A stretch of DNA of 49,201 nucleotides, from positions 1 to 49,201 of the forward strand of contig NZ_NFHD01000026.1 in the NCBI RefSeq assembly GCF_002159185.1. The letters run 5' to 3'. This DNA comes from Gemmiger sp. An87. GTDB lineage: Bacteria; Bacillota; Clostridia; Oscillospirales; Ruminococcaceae. Positions 6,779 to 15,643 of the stretch are shown here, piece after piece. The notes beneath the pieces are model-generated. The model saw only the letters and a program-made list of their open reading frames with translations. It did no database searches and was not told the DNA's origin. Every line of letters begins with the position of its first letter. Positions within the stretch are counted from its first letter, which is position 1. The position numbers were made by a program, and so were the translations under genes.

Positions 6779-7957
6779 GTGACCAAAGCCCTGATCCGGC
6801 TTTTTGTGAAAAACCATGAGAACACCCGCGACCCCGCCGTGCGCGGCGCTTACGGCCGTATGGCCGGTGTGGTGGGCATCTGCTGCAACCTGCTTCTGTT
6901 CGCGGGCAAGTTCATCGCGGGCACCGTGTTCGGCAGCATCGCCATTGCGGCGGACGCCATCAACAACCTGTCCGACGCGTCCTCCAACATTGTGAGCCTG
7001 ATCGGCTTCAAGCTGGCGGAGAAGCCCGCCGACGAGGGCCACCCCTACGGCCACGCCCGGTTTGAATATCTGGCGGGTTTGGCGGTGGCGGTGATGGTGC
7101 TGGTCATCGGCGTGGAGTTGGCCAAGAACAGTCTGGACAAAATTCTGCATCCCACCCCGGTGGTGTTCAGCTGGCTGTCGGTGGCGGTGCTGGCGGCGTC
7201 CATCCTGGTGAAGCTGTGGATGGCGGTGTTCAACACTCACATCGGCAAGCTGATCGATTCCTCCACCCTGCAGGCCACCGCGGCGGACAGCCGCAACGAC
7301 GTGCTCAGCACCGGCGCGGTGCTGCTGGCTACCCTGATCAGCCGGTTCACCCCGTTGGAGCTGGACGGCTGGATGGGCCTTGCTGTGGCGGTGTTCATTC
7401 TGTACAGCGGCGCGGGCCTGATCAAGGAGACGCTGGACCCCCTGCTGGGTCAGGCGCCGGACGAGGCGCTGGTACACTACATCCACGACAAGGTGATGAG
7501 CTACCCGGGCGTGCTGGGTACCCATGACCTGATGGTGCACGACTACGGCCCCGGCCGTCAGTTCGCCAGCGTGCATGTGGAGATGGCCGCCGAGGGCGAC
7601 GTGATGGAAAACCACGATGTGATCGACAACATCGAGCGGGACTTCTGGGACAACGACCACCTGCATGTGGTCATCCACTTTGACCCCATCATCACCAGCG
7701 ATGAAAAGGTGAACGACGCCCGCCACTGGCTGGGCGAGCTGGTGAAGGACATCGACCCGGCGCTGACCATCCACGACCTGCGCATGGTGGCGGGCCCCAC
7801 CCACACCAACCTGATCTTCGACTGCGTGACCCCCGCGGGCTTCGAGATGGACGAGGCCGACCTGAAGCAGGCCATCAAGCAGGCGGTGCGCAGCCGCCGC
7901 CCGGATTATTTCTGCGTCATCACGGTGGAGAGCGGCTACGCCTCCATCCCCCATTAA
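6779..7957 (+). CDS. Cation diffusion facilitator (CDF) metal/proton antiporter
   Basis: An inner-membrane exporter of divalent metals (Zn, Mn, Fe or Co cannot be told apart here), 392 residues. Transmembrane helices span roughly residues 28-215. The transport site appears as AADAINNLSDASSN (D59, N63, D66), and the second-site loop as DEGHPYGHARFEYL. The cytosolic C-terminal metal-binding domain runs from about 225 to 300. A further ~90 residues extend the tail beyond the short E. coli form, a pattern seen in Firmicutes members. Translation starts at GTG 6779, preceded by AGAGGAAGG; no better ATG precedes it. No metal-regulator gene or obvious operator adjoins it. Confidence 0.9.
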   Translation: MTKALIRLFVKNHENTRDPAVRGAYGRMAGVVGICCNLLLFAGKFIAGTVFGSIAIAADAINNLSDASSNIVSLIGFKLAEKPADEGHPYGHARFEYLAGLAVAVMVLVIGVELAKNSLDKILHPTPVVFSWLSVAVLAASILVKLWMAVFNTHIGKLIDSSTLQATAADSRNDVLSTGAVLLATLISRFTPLELDGWMGLAVAVFILYSGAGLIKETLDPLLGQAPDEALVHYIHDKVMSYPGVLGTHDLMVHDYGPGRQFASVHVEMAAEGDVMENHDVIDNIERDFWDNDHLHVVIHFDPIITSDEKVNDARHWLGELVKDIDPALTIHDLRMVAGPTHTNLIFDCVTPAGFEMDEADLKQAIKQAVRSRRPDYFCVITVESGYASIPH

Positions 7958-8024
7958 AAGCCGGTGTGGAACAAGAAAACGACGCCGACTGGGTATATTT
8001 TATAAAGGAAAGAAGCGATTTGGC

Positions 8025-9209
8025 ATGGAATTCCGTTATTCAAACAAGGTCAAACAGATGAAGCCCAGCATCATCCGCGAGCTGCTCAAGCAGATGAGCG
8101 ACCCGCAGCTGATCAGCTTTGCGGGCGGCAACCCGGCGGCGGACAGCTTCCCCGCGGACACCATCCGCAAATTCAGCGACGAGCTGCTGGCCACCGACCC
8201 GGTGGGCATGCTGCAGTATTCCGTCACCGAGGGCTACGCCCCCCTGCGCAAAGCCGCCCGGGACTACGCCAACCGCCAGTGGCCGGTGGTGAGTGATGCG
8301 GACGACCTGATCATCACCAGCGGCAGCCAGCAGATCATCGAGTTCATGACAAAGCTGCTGTGCAACGAGGGCGATGTGATCGCGGTGGAGGAGCCCGCAT
8401 TTCTGGGCGCCTACAATTCCATGCGCAGCTTCGGCGCACGGCTGGCCGGTGTGCCTCTCGAGGCGGACGGCGTGAACCTGGAGGCTTTGGAACAGGTCTT
8501 CCGGGACCAGCAGCCCAAGTTCTTCTACTGCATCCCCAACTTCCAGAACCCCACCGGCTACACCACCAGTCTGGAAAAGCGCAAGGCCATCTGCGAGCTG
8601 GCGGTGCGCTACGGCGTGCCGGTGCTGGAGGATGACCCCTACGGCGCGCTGCGCATCTCCGGCGAAGCGATTCCGCCCATCAAGCACTTCGACACCACCG
8701 GCGCGGTGGTGTATGCCGGGTCCTTCAGCAAGGTGCTCTGCCCGGGCATGCGCCTGGCCTTCTGCGCCGGGCAGCCGGATCTGATCGGCAAGATGGTGGT
8801 GGCAAAGCAGGGCAGCGACGTGCACACCAACGTGTGGGCCCAGCGGGTCTGCGAGCGCATCCTGACCCAGACCGACATGGACGCCCATTTGGCCCGCCTG
8901 CAGGACATCTACCGGGACAAGGCCAATTACATGATGGCCGAAATGGACGAAAAACTGGCCGGCCGGATGACCTACATCAAGCCCGAGGGCGGTATGTTTA
9001 TCTGGGCCACCCTGCCCGAAGCGGTGGATACGGACGCCTTTGTGAAAAAGTGCCTGGAGAATAAGCTGGCGGTGGTGCCGGGCAGCGCCTTCTATACCAC
9101 CGACGCGCCCTGCCGCAGCGTGCGGCTGAACTTCTCCACCCCCACCAAGGAGCAGATCGCCCAGGGCGTGGAGATCATGGACAAGGTTCTGCGGGAGCTG
9201 GGCGCGTAA
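8025..9209 (+). CDS. PLP-dependent aminotransferase, fold type I (MocR/2-aminoadipate transaminase-like)
   Basis: A 394-residue cytosolic aminotransferase. The pyridoxal lysine is K236 in GSFSKVLCPGMRL. Substrate and cofactor contacts appear as FAGGNPAADSFP near the N-terminus, NFQNPTGYTTSLEKR (cofactor Asn region), EDDPYGALR and a late VRLNFSTP with the carboxylate-binding Arg. This set matches the group of 2-aminoadipate, valine-pyruvate and branched-chain aminotransferases, so the precise amino acid is not determined. The start is preceded by AAAGGAAAGAAG. It lies 67 nt after the CDF gene and 48 nt before icd, in the same direction. Transamination coupled to 2-oxoglutarate from the neighbouring Icd is a plausible link, but that is inference. 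Confidence 0.88.
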   Translation: MEFRYSNKVKQMKPSIIRELLKQMSDPQLISFAGGNPAADSFPADTIRKFSDELLATDPVGMLQYSVTEGYAPLRKAARDYANRQWPVVSDADDLIITSGSQQIIEFMTKLLCNEGDVIAVEEPAFLGAYNSMRSFGARLAGVPLEADGVNLEALEQVFRDQQPKFFYCIPNFQNPTGYTTSLEKRKAICELAVRYGVPVLEDDPYGALRISGEAIPPIKHFDTTGAVVYAGSFSKVLCPGMRLAFCAGQPDLIGKMVVAKQGSDVHTNVWAQRVCERILTQTDMDAHLARLQDIYRDKANYMMAEMDEKLAGRMTYIKPEGGMFIWATLPEAVDTDAFVKKCLENKLAVVPGSAFYTTDAPCRSVRLNFSTPTKEQIAQGVEIMDKVLRELGA

Positions 9210-9257
9210 CGCGCTTTCCCCGATTCCCCCAAAACGAGAGAAAGAGAGGACAAGCCG

Positions 9258-10469
9258 ATGGAAAAGATCAAGATGACCACCCCCCTGGTGGAGATGGACG
9301 GCGACGAGATGACCCGCGTGCTGTGGCAGTGGATCAAGGAGGAGCTGCTGTGCCCCTTTGTGGAGCTGAACACCGAATATTACGACCTGGGCCTGCCCAA
9401 CCGGGACGCCACCGGCGACCAGGTGACCATGGACGCGGCTCTGGCCAACAAGAAGTACGGCGTGTCGGTGAAGTGCGCCACCATCACCCCCAACGCCCAG
9501 CGCATGACCGAGTATGACCTGCACGAGATGTGGAAGAGCCCCAACGGCACCATCCGCGCCGTGCTGGACGGCACCGTGTTCCGCGCGCCCATCCTGCTGG
9601 ACTGCATCAAGCCGGTGGTCAAGACCTGGAAAAAGCCCATCACCATCGCCCGTCATGCCTACGGCGACGTGTACAAGGGCACCGAGTTCCGCATCCCCGG
9701 CCCCGGCAAGGCCGAGCTGGTGTTCACCGGCGAGGACGGCACCGAGCTGCGCCAGACCATCTATGACTTCGAGTGCGCAGGCGTTCTGCAGGGCACCTAT
9801 AATAAGGACAGCTCCATCGCCAGCTTTGCCCGCAGCTGCTTCAACTACGCATTGTCCACCAAACAGGACCTGTGGTTCTCCACCAAGGATACCATCAGCA
9901 AGAAATACGACCACACCTTCAAGGACATCTTTGCCGAGATCTACGAGAAGGAGTATAAAGAGCAGTTCGAGGCCGCGGGCATCGAATACTTCTACACCCT
10001 GATCGACGACGCGGTGGCCCGCGTGGTGCGCAGCGAGGGCGGCTTCATCTGGGCCTGCAAGAACTACGACGGCGACGTGATGAGCGACATGGTCTCCACC
10101 GCCTTCGGCAGCCTGGCCATGATGACCAGCGTGCTGGTAAGCCCGGACGGCAACTACGAGTACGAGGCCGCCCACGGCACCGTGACCCGCCACTACTACC
10201 GCTACCTGAAGGGCGAGAGCACCTCCACCAACCCCATGGCCACCATCTTCGCCTGGACCGGCGCGCTGGCAAAGCGGGGCGAGCTGGACGGCAACGAGGC
10301 TCTGGTGAAGTTCGCCCAGACCCTGGAAGCCGCCTGCCTGGACACTCTGGCCAGCGGCGTGATGACCAAGGACCTGTGCGGCCTGGCCGAGGGCGTGGAA
10401 ACCAAGCCCGTGGACAGCCTGGAGTTCATCCGCGCCATCCGCGCCAACCTGGAAGCCAAGCTGGCCTGA
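9258..10469 (+). CDS. icd: NADP-dependent isocitrate dehydrogenase
   Basis: 403 residues with an ungapped look to the eukaryote-like, homodimeric type II IDH (IDH1/IDH2) rather than the E. coli type. Visible landmarks are [14 protein letters not shown] at the N-terminus, [45 protein letters not shown] (isocitrate-binding region), [17 protein letters not shown] with metal-binding Asp residues, and [11 protein letters not shown]. The enzyme makes 2-oxoglutarate and NADPH in the cytosol; in an anaerobe with an incomplete TCA cycle this mainly feeds glutamate synthesis. AGAGAGGAC precedes the start. It is followed by a strong terminator and is probably co-transcribed with the aminotransferase. 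Confidence 0.95.
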   Translation: MEKIKMTTPLVEMDGDEMTRVLWQWIKEELLCPFVELNTEYYDLGLPNRDATGDQVTMDAALANKKYGVSVKCATITPNAQRMTEYDLHEMWKSPNGTIRAVLDGTVFRAPILLDCIKPVVKTWKKPITIARHAYGDVYKGTEFRIPGPGKAELVFTGEDGTELRQTIYDFECAGVLQGTYNKDSSIASFARSCFNYALSTKQDLWFSTKDTISKKYDHTFKDIFAEIYEKEYKEQFEAAGIEYFYTLIDDAVARVVRSEGGFIWACKNYDGDVMSDMVSTAFGSLAMMTSVLVSPDGNYEYEAAHGTVTRHYYRYLKGESTSTNPMATIFAWTGALAKRGELDGNEALVKFAQTLEAACLDTLASGVMTKDLCGLAEGVETKPVDSLEFIRAIRANLEAKLA

Positions 10470-10496
10470 GCGCAGGTTTAAACGAGTAAGAAAAGA

Positions 10497-10540
10497 ACCG
10501 CCCCGGCGGCCGAAGAGTTCGGCTGCCGGGGCGGTTTTGC
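10497..10540. terminator. Bidirectional terminator between icd and a leftward xre gene
   Basis: ACCGCCCCGGC...GCCGGGGCGGT with an inner GGCCGAA/TTCGGC stem. TTTTGCG follows rightward and TTCTTTTCTT leftward. Confidence 0.85.
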
Positions 10541-10549
10541 GTGTAACGG

Positions 10550-11635
10550 TCAAATGCTGTTCTCCAGCCGGGTAAGAGCCTGGGCGAACACCGGGTGGTC
10601 CAGCAGGGGGTGGTATTTTTCCTCCTTGTGGATTTCATCCAGCAGCAGGCGGCGCAGCTCCCGGTGGCTGGCCTGGGCGCTTTCCGGGTGCTTGGCGGTC
10701 ACGCCCGGGGCGAAGATGTCCGCCCGGGGGAAGGCGGGCGGGCCGGTGAGCACCTCCACATACCGGGCAAAGCAGGCGGCGGCTTCGTCCGGCTTTTTCT
10801 CTTGCAGGCATAGCTCCATGGCAAGGCCCGCGCTCATGTCCGGGAAATCGAAGGCCCGGGCCAGCGCCCCGTAGGCCTCGCACACCGCCCGCTGGCGCTC
10901 AGCTTCCGGCAGCAGCTTCGGGTTCATCATCGTGGCCAGCAGGCTCTGGGCCTGGCTGATCAGCTTGTACAGCTGCTTCTGGATGGTTTCCAGCGCCTTG
11001 ACGGGCTGGCCGGTTTTCAGATAATACTGGGCCCAGGCCCCGGTGGGGTCGCCCACCCGCTCGGGCAGCTGGCGCAGCAGCGCCGCGCCGGTTTCCGCAT
11101 CGCCGTCCGTGAGCTCCAACACCGCCAGCCCGAGGGTGGCGGTCTGCCAGTAGGCGGCGTTGCCGCTTTCGCGCACCTGCTCCAGCAACTGGCGCTTGCG
11201 GGCCCGCCAGCGGGTGCGCACCTTCTCGCCCGCCGCGGGGAAGAACATGGTCAGCGCGTCGTAGCTGGCCACCGCGTTGTATTGCAGGGCTGTGCAGCCC
11301 GGGTACTGGTACAGCAGTGCCTCCAATTTCTGTTCGGCGGCCTGCCAGCCGTCCGGCTGCTGGCCCAGGGCGGTTTCCAGCAGCTGATTGATCTGCCGCA
11401 CCACCTCCTCGTCGCTCAACGTCTCCTCAAATTGCAGCAGCGCGTCCACGCTGGTGCCCAGCGCCCGGGCCAGCGGGCAGAGCAGGGTGATGTCCGGGTA
11501 GGAGGTGTCGGTCTCCCACTTGCTCACCGCCGGGGCGCTTACCCCCAGCCGGGCCGCCAGCTGCTCCTGGGTCAGGCCCTTTTCCTTGCGGCGGGCCGCA
11601 ATGGCCGCGCCGATCTTCATCCGGTTCAGTTCCAT
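10550..11635 (-). CDS. Xre-family HTH regulator with a helical (TPR-like) C-terminal domain
   Basis: 361 residues. An HTH_3 domain fills residues ~6-62: GAAIAARRKEKGLTQEQL, then SAPAVSKWETDTSYPD in the recognition-helix position. The long remainder is Ala/Leu-rich and helical, with repeated paired-helix units such as LLEQVRESGNAAYWQTATL and AWAQYYLKTGQPVKALETI, consistent with a TPR-type ligand or peptide-sensing domain; the family assignment of this part is inferred. I chose the ATG at 11635 (MELNRMKIG) because AAGGAG lies 6 nt upstream; the open frame extends further but without a ribosome site. It ends convergent to icd. Target and signal are unknown. Confidence 0.8.
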   Translation of the reverse strand: MELNRMKIGAAIAARRKEKGLTQEQLAARLGVSAPAVSKWETDTSYPDITLLCPLARALGTSVDALLQFEETLSDEEVVRQINQLLETALGQQPDGWQAAEQKLEALLYQYPGCTALQYNAVASYDALTMFFPAAGEKVRTRWRARKRQLLEQVRESGNAAYWQTATLGLAVLELTDGDAETGAALLRQLPERVGDPTGAWAQYYLKTGQPVKALETIQKQLYKLISQAQSLLATMMNPKLLPEAERQRAVCEAYGALARAFDFPDMSAGLAMELCLQEKKPDEAAACFARYVEVLTGPPAFPRADIFAPGVTAKHPESAQASHRELRRLLLDEIHKEEKYHPLLDHPVFAQALTRLENSI

Positions 11636-11768
11636 GGTGTGCTCCTTGTTTGGGTTAAATAGGTAGATGTGCGCCGCGCTTCTTCTGCTTTTATTGTAGT
11701 GCATCCCGCCCGCCGCCACAAGCGACGGGTGGTTACGCGCCGGGCAGGTTTTTCTGCCCGCTGGTTAC

Positions 11769-11810
11769 AAAAACGCCCCGGCAGCCGTTTTTGGCCGCCG
11801 GGGCGTTTGT
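11769..11810 (-). terminator. Intrinsic terminator of the large deacetylase-like gene
   Basis: Read leftward, AAACGCCCCGGC pairs with GCCGGGGCGTTT and runs into TTTTTGT, 15 nt past the stop at 11825. Confidence 0.8.
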
Positions 11811-11824
11811 CTCTTTCAAAAATC

Positions 11825-14194
11825 TCAGGCCTGCTTCGGTTTTACCAGCAGGGTGTCCGCCATGGTGAACACGTCGGGCACGCCCTTGTAGGCGCACCAC
11901 TGGGGCATTTTGGCGTAGCGGTGGGCCACCAGCCGGAAGCAGCGCAGCGTCTCGTTCACCGGGAAGACAAAATCCTGCCGGGCAATCTCCCGCGCACAGG
12001 GGGCGCAGGGCAGGTGCAGAGTGTCCTTTCGGGTCAGGTGCTCCGGGTCCGGCCCGGTGAACAGCTCGATGTACTCCGGGAAGACGATGCCGGACCGGTG
12101 GTGGGACAAAAAGCCCAGCCCGATACTCTCGACCTCGGTTTCCTCCGGCAGCAGGCCGGTCACGTCCAGATTTTCCAGCGTGCCCAGCCACTGGCCGCAG
12201 AGGTAATCGCAGCTGCCCCGCCGGGGGTCCAGCAGGCCCTGAATGCCGCCCGCCGAGAACACCGTCCGGGGGTCAAAGCGGGTGGGGCTTTGCAGCCCCA
12301 TTTCGGTGAGAACGAACTGGTAGTGGGCGCACACCGGCTCGCTCACCCGGCCGTCCGCCAGGAAGAGCCGGGCGCAGAGGGTGGTATCCTTTTGCAGGGG
12401 GATGGGCCCGGTGTATACCGGGGAATGCTCGTCGGGCAGGGTGCCGTCGGTGGTGTAGCGCAGAACGCCCTCCTGCCGGGCGGTCAGGGTGATGCTGGCC
12501 TGGGTGCCAACCGGGAATACCCGTTCGGGCGGGTCCAGCCGGGGCATGAAGGGCGGCACGGCTCCGCTTTCCGTCCACTGGGTTTGCACGCTGTCCAGCG
12601 GCGCGGGGTCTGCCAGATACTGAGCGGTGAACATGGATTCGGTGAGGGGAGCGTCCGCCAGCAGCAGGCAGATTTTGCTCGCCTCCGGGGCGATGCGCAC
12701 CCCGTCCGCCCCGGCCCGGGTCAGGGTGCCGGTCTCCACCGTGAAGCGGTAGGCAAAGCCCTCGTGCATCATCTCAACGCACCGGCCCTCGGCGGCGCGG
12801 AACACCGGCAGCCGGTCGAAGACCAGGTCGGATTCGCCTTCCAGAATGAGCCGGTCCGGCAGCATGGAAAAGCGGGCCAGCAGCGCGCCGGTTGCCGGGT
12901 CAGTCAGCTCGGCCCGGGCCTCGGTCTCGCTTTCGGCATAAAAGCGGATGCGGCCCTCCGGCTCGGCGCCGTCCGCACCCAACAGCCGGATGAAGGGCCG
13001 GGGGTCGTCCTGCCCGGCCCAAAGCTGGGGGAAGAGCAGGGGCAGCGCGTCGAAGGTGCTCTTGGCGTTTGTCATGGCATGCCGGCGGTAGCGGGAGAGG
13101 TATTCATCCCGGTAGAGGAAGAAGTCCCGCACCCGCAGACGGCCCTCTTCGCCCAGAAAGCCCACCCGGTAGCAGCAGGAGGCGTACCACTGGGCGCTCA
13201 GGTTGTGGGCGGTGTTCCAGTCGCGGGAGGCCTGCCAGGTCATGGGCGGGGTGATGCGGTATTTTTTGCAAAACCACTCGCCGCTGGCCGCCATGGTCTC
13301 CACCCGGGCCAGGCCCTCTTTGGCCAGACGCTCCACCAGATTCAGCTGGGGCAGCAGGCCGGGGCCGATGTTCTCCCACAAAAAGTTGTTCTCCTGGCCC
13401 ACCTGGGCGTAGCCGATGCCCAGCGAGTCCTCCCTGGTGATGGTGTCGAACATCCAGCTGATCCACTGCTCGTCCCGGCCGGTGAGCCAGGCGGGCTCCA
13501 GGGTGAACACCATGCCGTATAAATCCGGGCGCAGGTTCTGTTCAAAGTTGTAGATGAGGTCCGGCCCCAGCAGACGGAACACCGGCACCGGCAGCTGGTT
13601 CGCCGGGTTCTGGGCGGGCAGGTTCTCGTTCCGGCGGCTGGGGAAGTAGACCCCGTTGGGCCAGCCGCCCCACAGGGTAAAGCCGTCGGTGCCGATCTGG
13701 TCCCGGCAGGTGGCTGCGGCGGTGATGCCGTATCGTTCGGCGGCGTATTCCAAAGTCACGGTGTCCAGCACCCAGGAGCCGATGCTTTTGGGGTAGCGGC
13801 CAAAGACGGAAAAGAAGGTGTCCATGTAGGCGTCCACCAGGCGCTTGCGCTCCTCCGGCTCGTAGCCGATGCAGTAGGCGCTGTTCACCCGCTCGTCGAA
13901 CTCCTCGGTCACCTGGCCGCGAAAGCGCACCCCGGCCTTTTCGCACAGCTCCCGGGTGATCTCCCACCAGGCGGAAATTTCGTCCTGGGGGGCGGTCTCC
14001 TCCCGCAGCAGCTTCTGGTAGCGGGGGTCGGTGAGCGCGTCGTATTTCAGCGCGTAGGTGGCGGGCAGGCCGTACTGCCGTACCAGCTGAATCTGCTTGC
14101 GGATGGTGTCGAAGTCGTCCTGAATGAAGCGGCTGGGCTCCTCGTGGGACTTGCGGATGAAGTTGTAGATGTTGATGATGGCTGTTTTTTTCAT
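11825..14194 (-). CDS. Large multidomain protein: polysaccharide-deacetylase-like barrel, FN3-associated and discoidin-like domains
   Basis: 789 residues, no signal peptide and no membrane span, so apparently cytosolic. Residues 1-~300 resemble a polysaccharide deacetylase/glycoside-hydrolase type barrel: an initial MKKTAIINIYNFIR strand, DDFDTIRKQIQLVRQYG, FGRYPKSIGSWVLDT and GITAAATCRDQIG. The middle (~300-540) I do not recognise. Residues ~551-621 match the FN3-associated/CHB_HEX_C fold (LRYTTDGTLPDEHSPVYTG). The last ~145 residues have the look of a discoidin-like sugar-binding domain (ESIGLGFLSHHRSGIVFP). A role in processing an oligosaccharide is inference; no catalytic residue set could be assigned. 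The start at 14194 follows GGGGGAGGA. An in-frame start further upstream has no ribosome site. Confidence 0.65.
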   Translation of the reverse strand: MKKTAIINIYNFIRKSHEEPSRFIQDDFDTIRKQIQLVRQYGLPATYALKYDALTDPRYQKLLREETAPQDEISAWWEITRELCEKAGVRFRGQVTEEFDERVNSAYCIGYEPEERKRLVDAYMDTFFSVFGRYPKSIGSWVLDTVTLEYAAERYGITAAATCRDQIGTDGFTLWGGWPNGVYFPSRRNENLPAQNPANQLPVPVFRLLGPDLIYNFEQNLRPDLYGMVFTLEPAWLTGRDEQWISWMFDTITREDSLGIGYAQVGQENNFLWENIGPGLLPQLNLVERLAKEGLARVETMAASGEWFCKKYRITPPMTWQASRDWNTAHNLSAQWYASCCYRVGFLGEEGRLRVRDFFLYRDEYLSRYRRHAMTNAKSTFDALPLLFPQLWAGQDDPRPFIRLLGADGAEPEGRIRFYAESETEARAELTDPATGALLARFSMLPDRLILEGESDLVFDRLPVFRAAEGRCVEMMHEGFAYRFTVETGTLTRAGADGVRIAPEASKICLLLADAPLTESMFTAQYLADPAPLDSVQTQWTESGAVPPFMPRLDPPERVFPVGTQASITLTARQEGVLRYTTDGTLPDEHSPVYTGPIPLQKDTTLCARLFLADGRVSEPVCAHYQFVLTEMGLQSPTRFDPRTVFSAGGIQGLLDPRRGSCDYLCGQWLGTLENLDVTGLLPEETEVESIGLGFLSHHRSGIVFPEYIELFTGPDPEHLTRKDTLHLPCAPCAREIARQDFVFPVNETLRCFRLVAHRYAKMPQWCAYKGVPDVFTMADTLLVKPKQA

Positions 14195-14334
14195 AGCGTC
14201 CTCCCCCCGGCCGCCGGGCGGCGCGGAGTTTTTTTCGGGCCGTGTCCGCCGCGGTGGGGGCGGGCTGTGGGCCAATCCAACAATACCATATCACACCCGG
14301 CGGCGCTTTGCCAGATGCGATTGGAGGACAGGCG

Positions 14335-14376
14335 CAAAAAAGCCCCGGACCCGGAGAACCCGGGTCTGGGGCGAAG
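14335..14376 (-). terminator. Intrinsic terminator of the xre membrane regulator
   Basis: Read leftward, GCCCCAGACCCGG pairs with CCGGGTCCGGGGC and is followed by TTTTTTGC. Confidence 0.85.
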
Positions 14377-14378
14377 GG

Positions 14379-15362
14379 TCAGCGGGGCTGGCGCAGCATC
14401 CGGCGCAGAGCCAGCAGCGCCGCGAACAGCACCGCCGCCACCGGCCAGATGATCCAGGTTCGGGCCCACTGGCCGGTGTAAAAGCTCACCGCCAGATAGA
14501 TGGCAGTGGTTAGGCACCAGTAGAAGCCGGCGAAGGGATCGTTGCGCCGGTTCTCCGCCTTGTGCTCCCGGGAGTAGTCGCCTTCCTCCAGCAGCTTTTC
14601 GTAGGTCTCCCAGAGGCAGGCCACCCGGATGATGATGTACACGCCCACGGCAATGAGGGTCAGCAGCAGGCAGACCGCGAACACGCAGGCCAGCTCGGAT
14701 TCCAGCGCCATGCAGAAGAACAGCGGCACCACGCTCAGGATGCACAGCACGATGCCCACCACCAGGCCCGAATGATAGGTGGGGGCGAAGGCTTCCCGCT
14801 TGGTCTCCACGATGCCCGCCACGCCGTATTCCAGGGCGATGGGCTCCTTTTCCAGAAATTCATACCGCTCCAGCTGGATGCCGCTGGGCAGCAGGATGGC
14901 CACGCCCGCCGCCACGATCACGAACAGAAACAGCAGGCCGATGGCGGCGGCCACGTCCTCGCTGAGGGCGAGCCGCCCGTGCTCTGCCATACCGGCAATG
15001 GCCACCAGCGGCACCGGCGACAGGATGAACAGCGCCACCGCCAGCGCAATGAATTTGTGGCAGCGCTCGCTCAGGTCCATATAGGTGTTGGCATCCTCCA
15101 GCGAGATGGGCCGGGGCGCGGGGCCTTCCTCCAGGATGGGGGCGGCGCAGCCCTCCTCCTCGGCGGCGTTGTCCTTTAATAAATAATCGGTGCTCACCCC
15201 GAACAGCTCGCTCATCTTTAAAATCTTATCCAGGTCCGGCATGGATGCCATGGACTCCCACTTGGATACCGACTGCCGGGACACGCCCAGCTGGACCGCC
15301 AGCTCCTCCTGGGACCAGCCCTGGGCCTTGCGCAGCTTCATGATTTTTTCCGCTAAGATCAT
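14379..15362 (-). CDS. Xre-family HTH regulator fused to a six-helix membrane domain
   Basis: 327 residues. Residues 1-60 are an HTH_3 domain (ILAEKIMKLRKAQGWSQEEL, SRQSVSKWESMASMPD). An acidic linker follows, then six hydrophobic segments beginning near residues 105, 140, 205, 232, 285 and 305 (for example AIGLLFLFVIVAAGVAILL and ACVFAVCLLLTLIAVGVYI). Such membrane-tethered xre proteins are common in Firmicutes and probably sense a membrane or envelope state; no ligand is known. The ATG at 15362 follows AGAAGGAG at good spacing. An extended -10, TGCTACAAT, lies leftward at 15405-15413. The gene is monocistronic with its own terminator. Confidence 0.85.
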   Translation of the reverse strand: MILAEKIMKLRKAQGWSQEELAVQLGVSRQSVSKWESMASMPDLDKILKMSELFGVSTDYLLKDNAAEEEGCAAPILEEGPAPRPISLEDANTYMDLSERCHKFIALAVALFILSPVPLVAIAGMAEHGRLALSEDVAAAIGLLFLFVIVAAGVAILLPSGIQLERYEFLEKEPIALEYGVAGIVETKREAFAPTYHSGLVVGIVLCILSVVPLFFCMALESELACVFAVCLLLTLIAVGVYIIIRVACLWETYEKLLEEGDYSREHKAENRRNDPFAGFYWCLTTAIYLAVSFYTGQWARTWIIWPVAAVLFAALLALRRMLRQPR

Positions 15363-15509
15363 ATTCCCACAACTCCTTCTCACGGGTTCTGCTTTGTTGC
15401 TCTCATTGTAGCAGAAGCGCCGGTTACCCGCCACCCAGTTTGCTGTTCAATTTGTCAACCGGCGGTTGCACCGGGGGGAAATCGGCTGTGCAGGCCCGCC
15501 CTCCGGGCA

Positions 15510-15556
15510 AAAATAAGCCGCCCGGCCCCCTTTTTTAACAGGGACCGGGCGGCTTT
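15510..15556 (-). terminator. Intrinsic terminator of the NmrA-like reductase gene
   Basis: Read leftward, GCCGCCCGGTCCC pairs with GGGGGCCGGGCGGC and is followed by TTATTTTTG. It lies ~88 nt past the stop codon. Confidence 0.8.
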
Positions 15557-15643
15557 GCGGTTTGGAGGCATCTTTAAAAATGCCGTATGAGAAAGAAGGA
15601 ATAGAACAAAAAAGAATGGAAAAACAGATGGGAAGGGGAAACC

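Noticed and set aside
8040-10553. Long leftward open frame across the aminotransferase and icd genes
   Set aside because: Shadow of two well-recognised rightward genes; low-complexity His/Gly/Val composition and no ribosome site.
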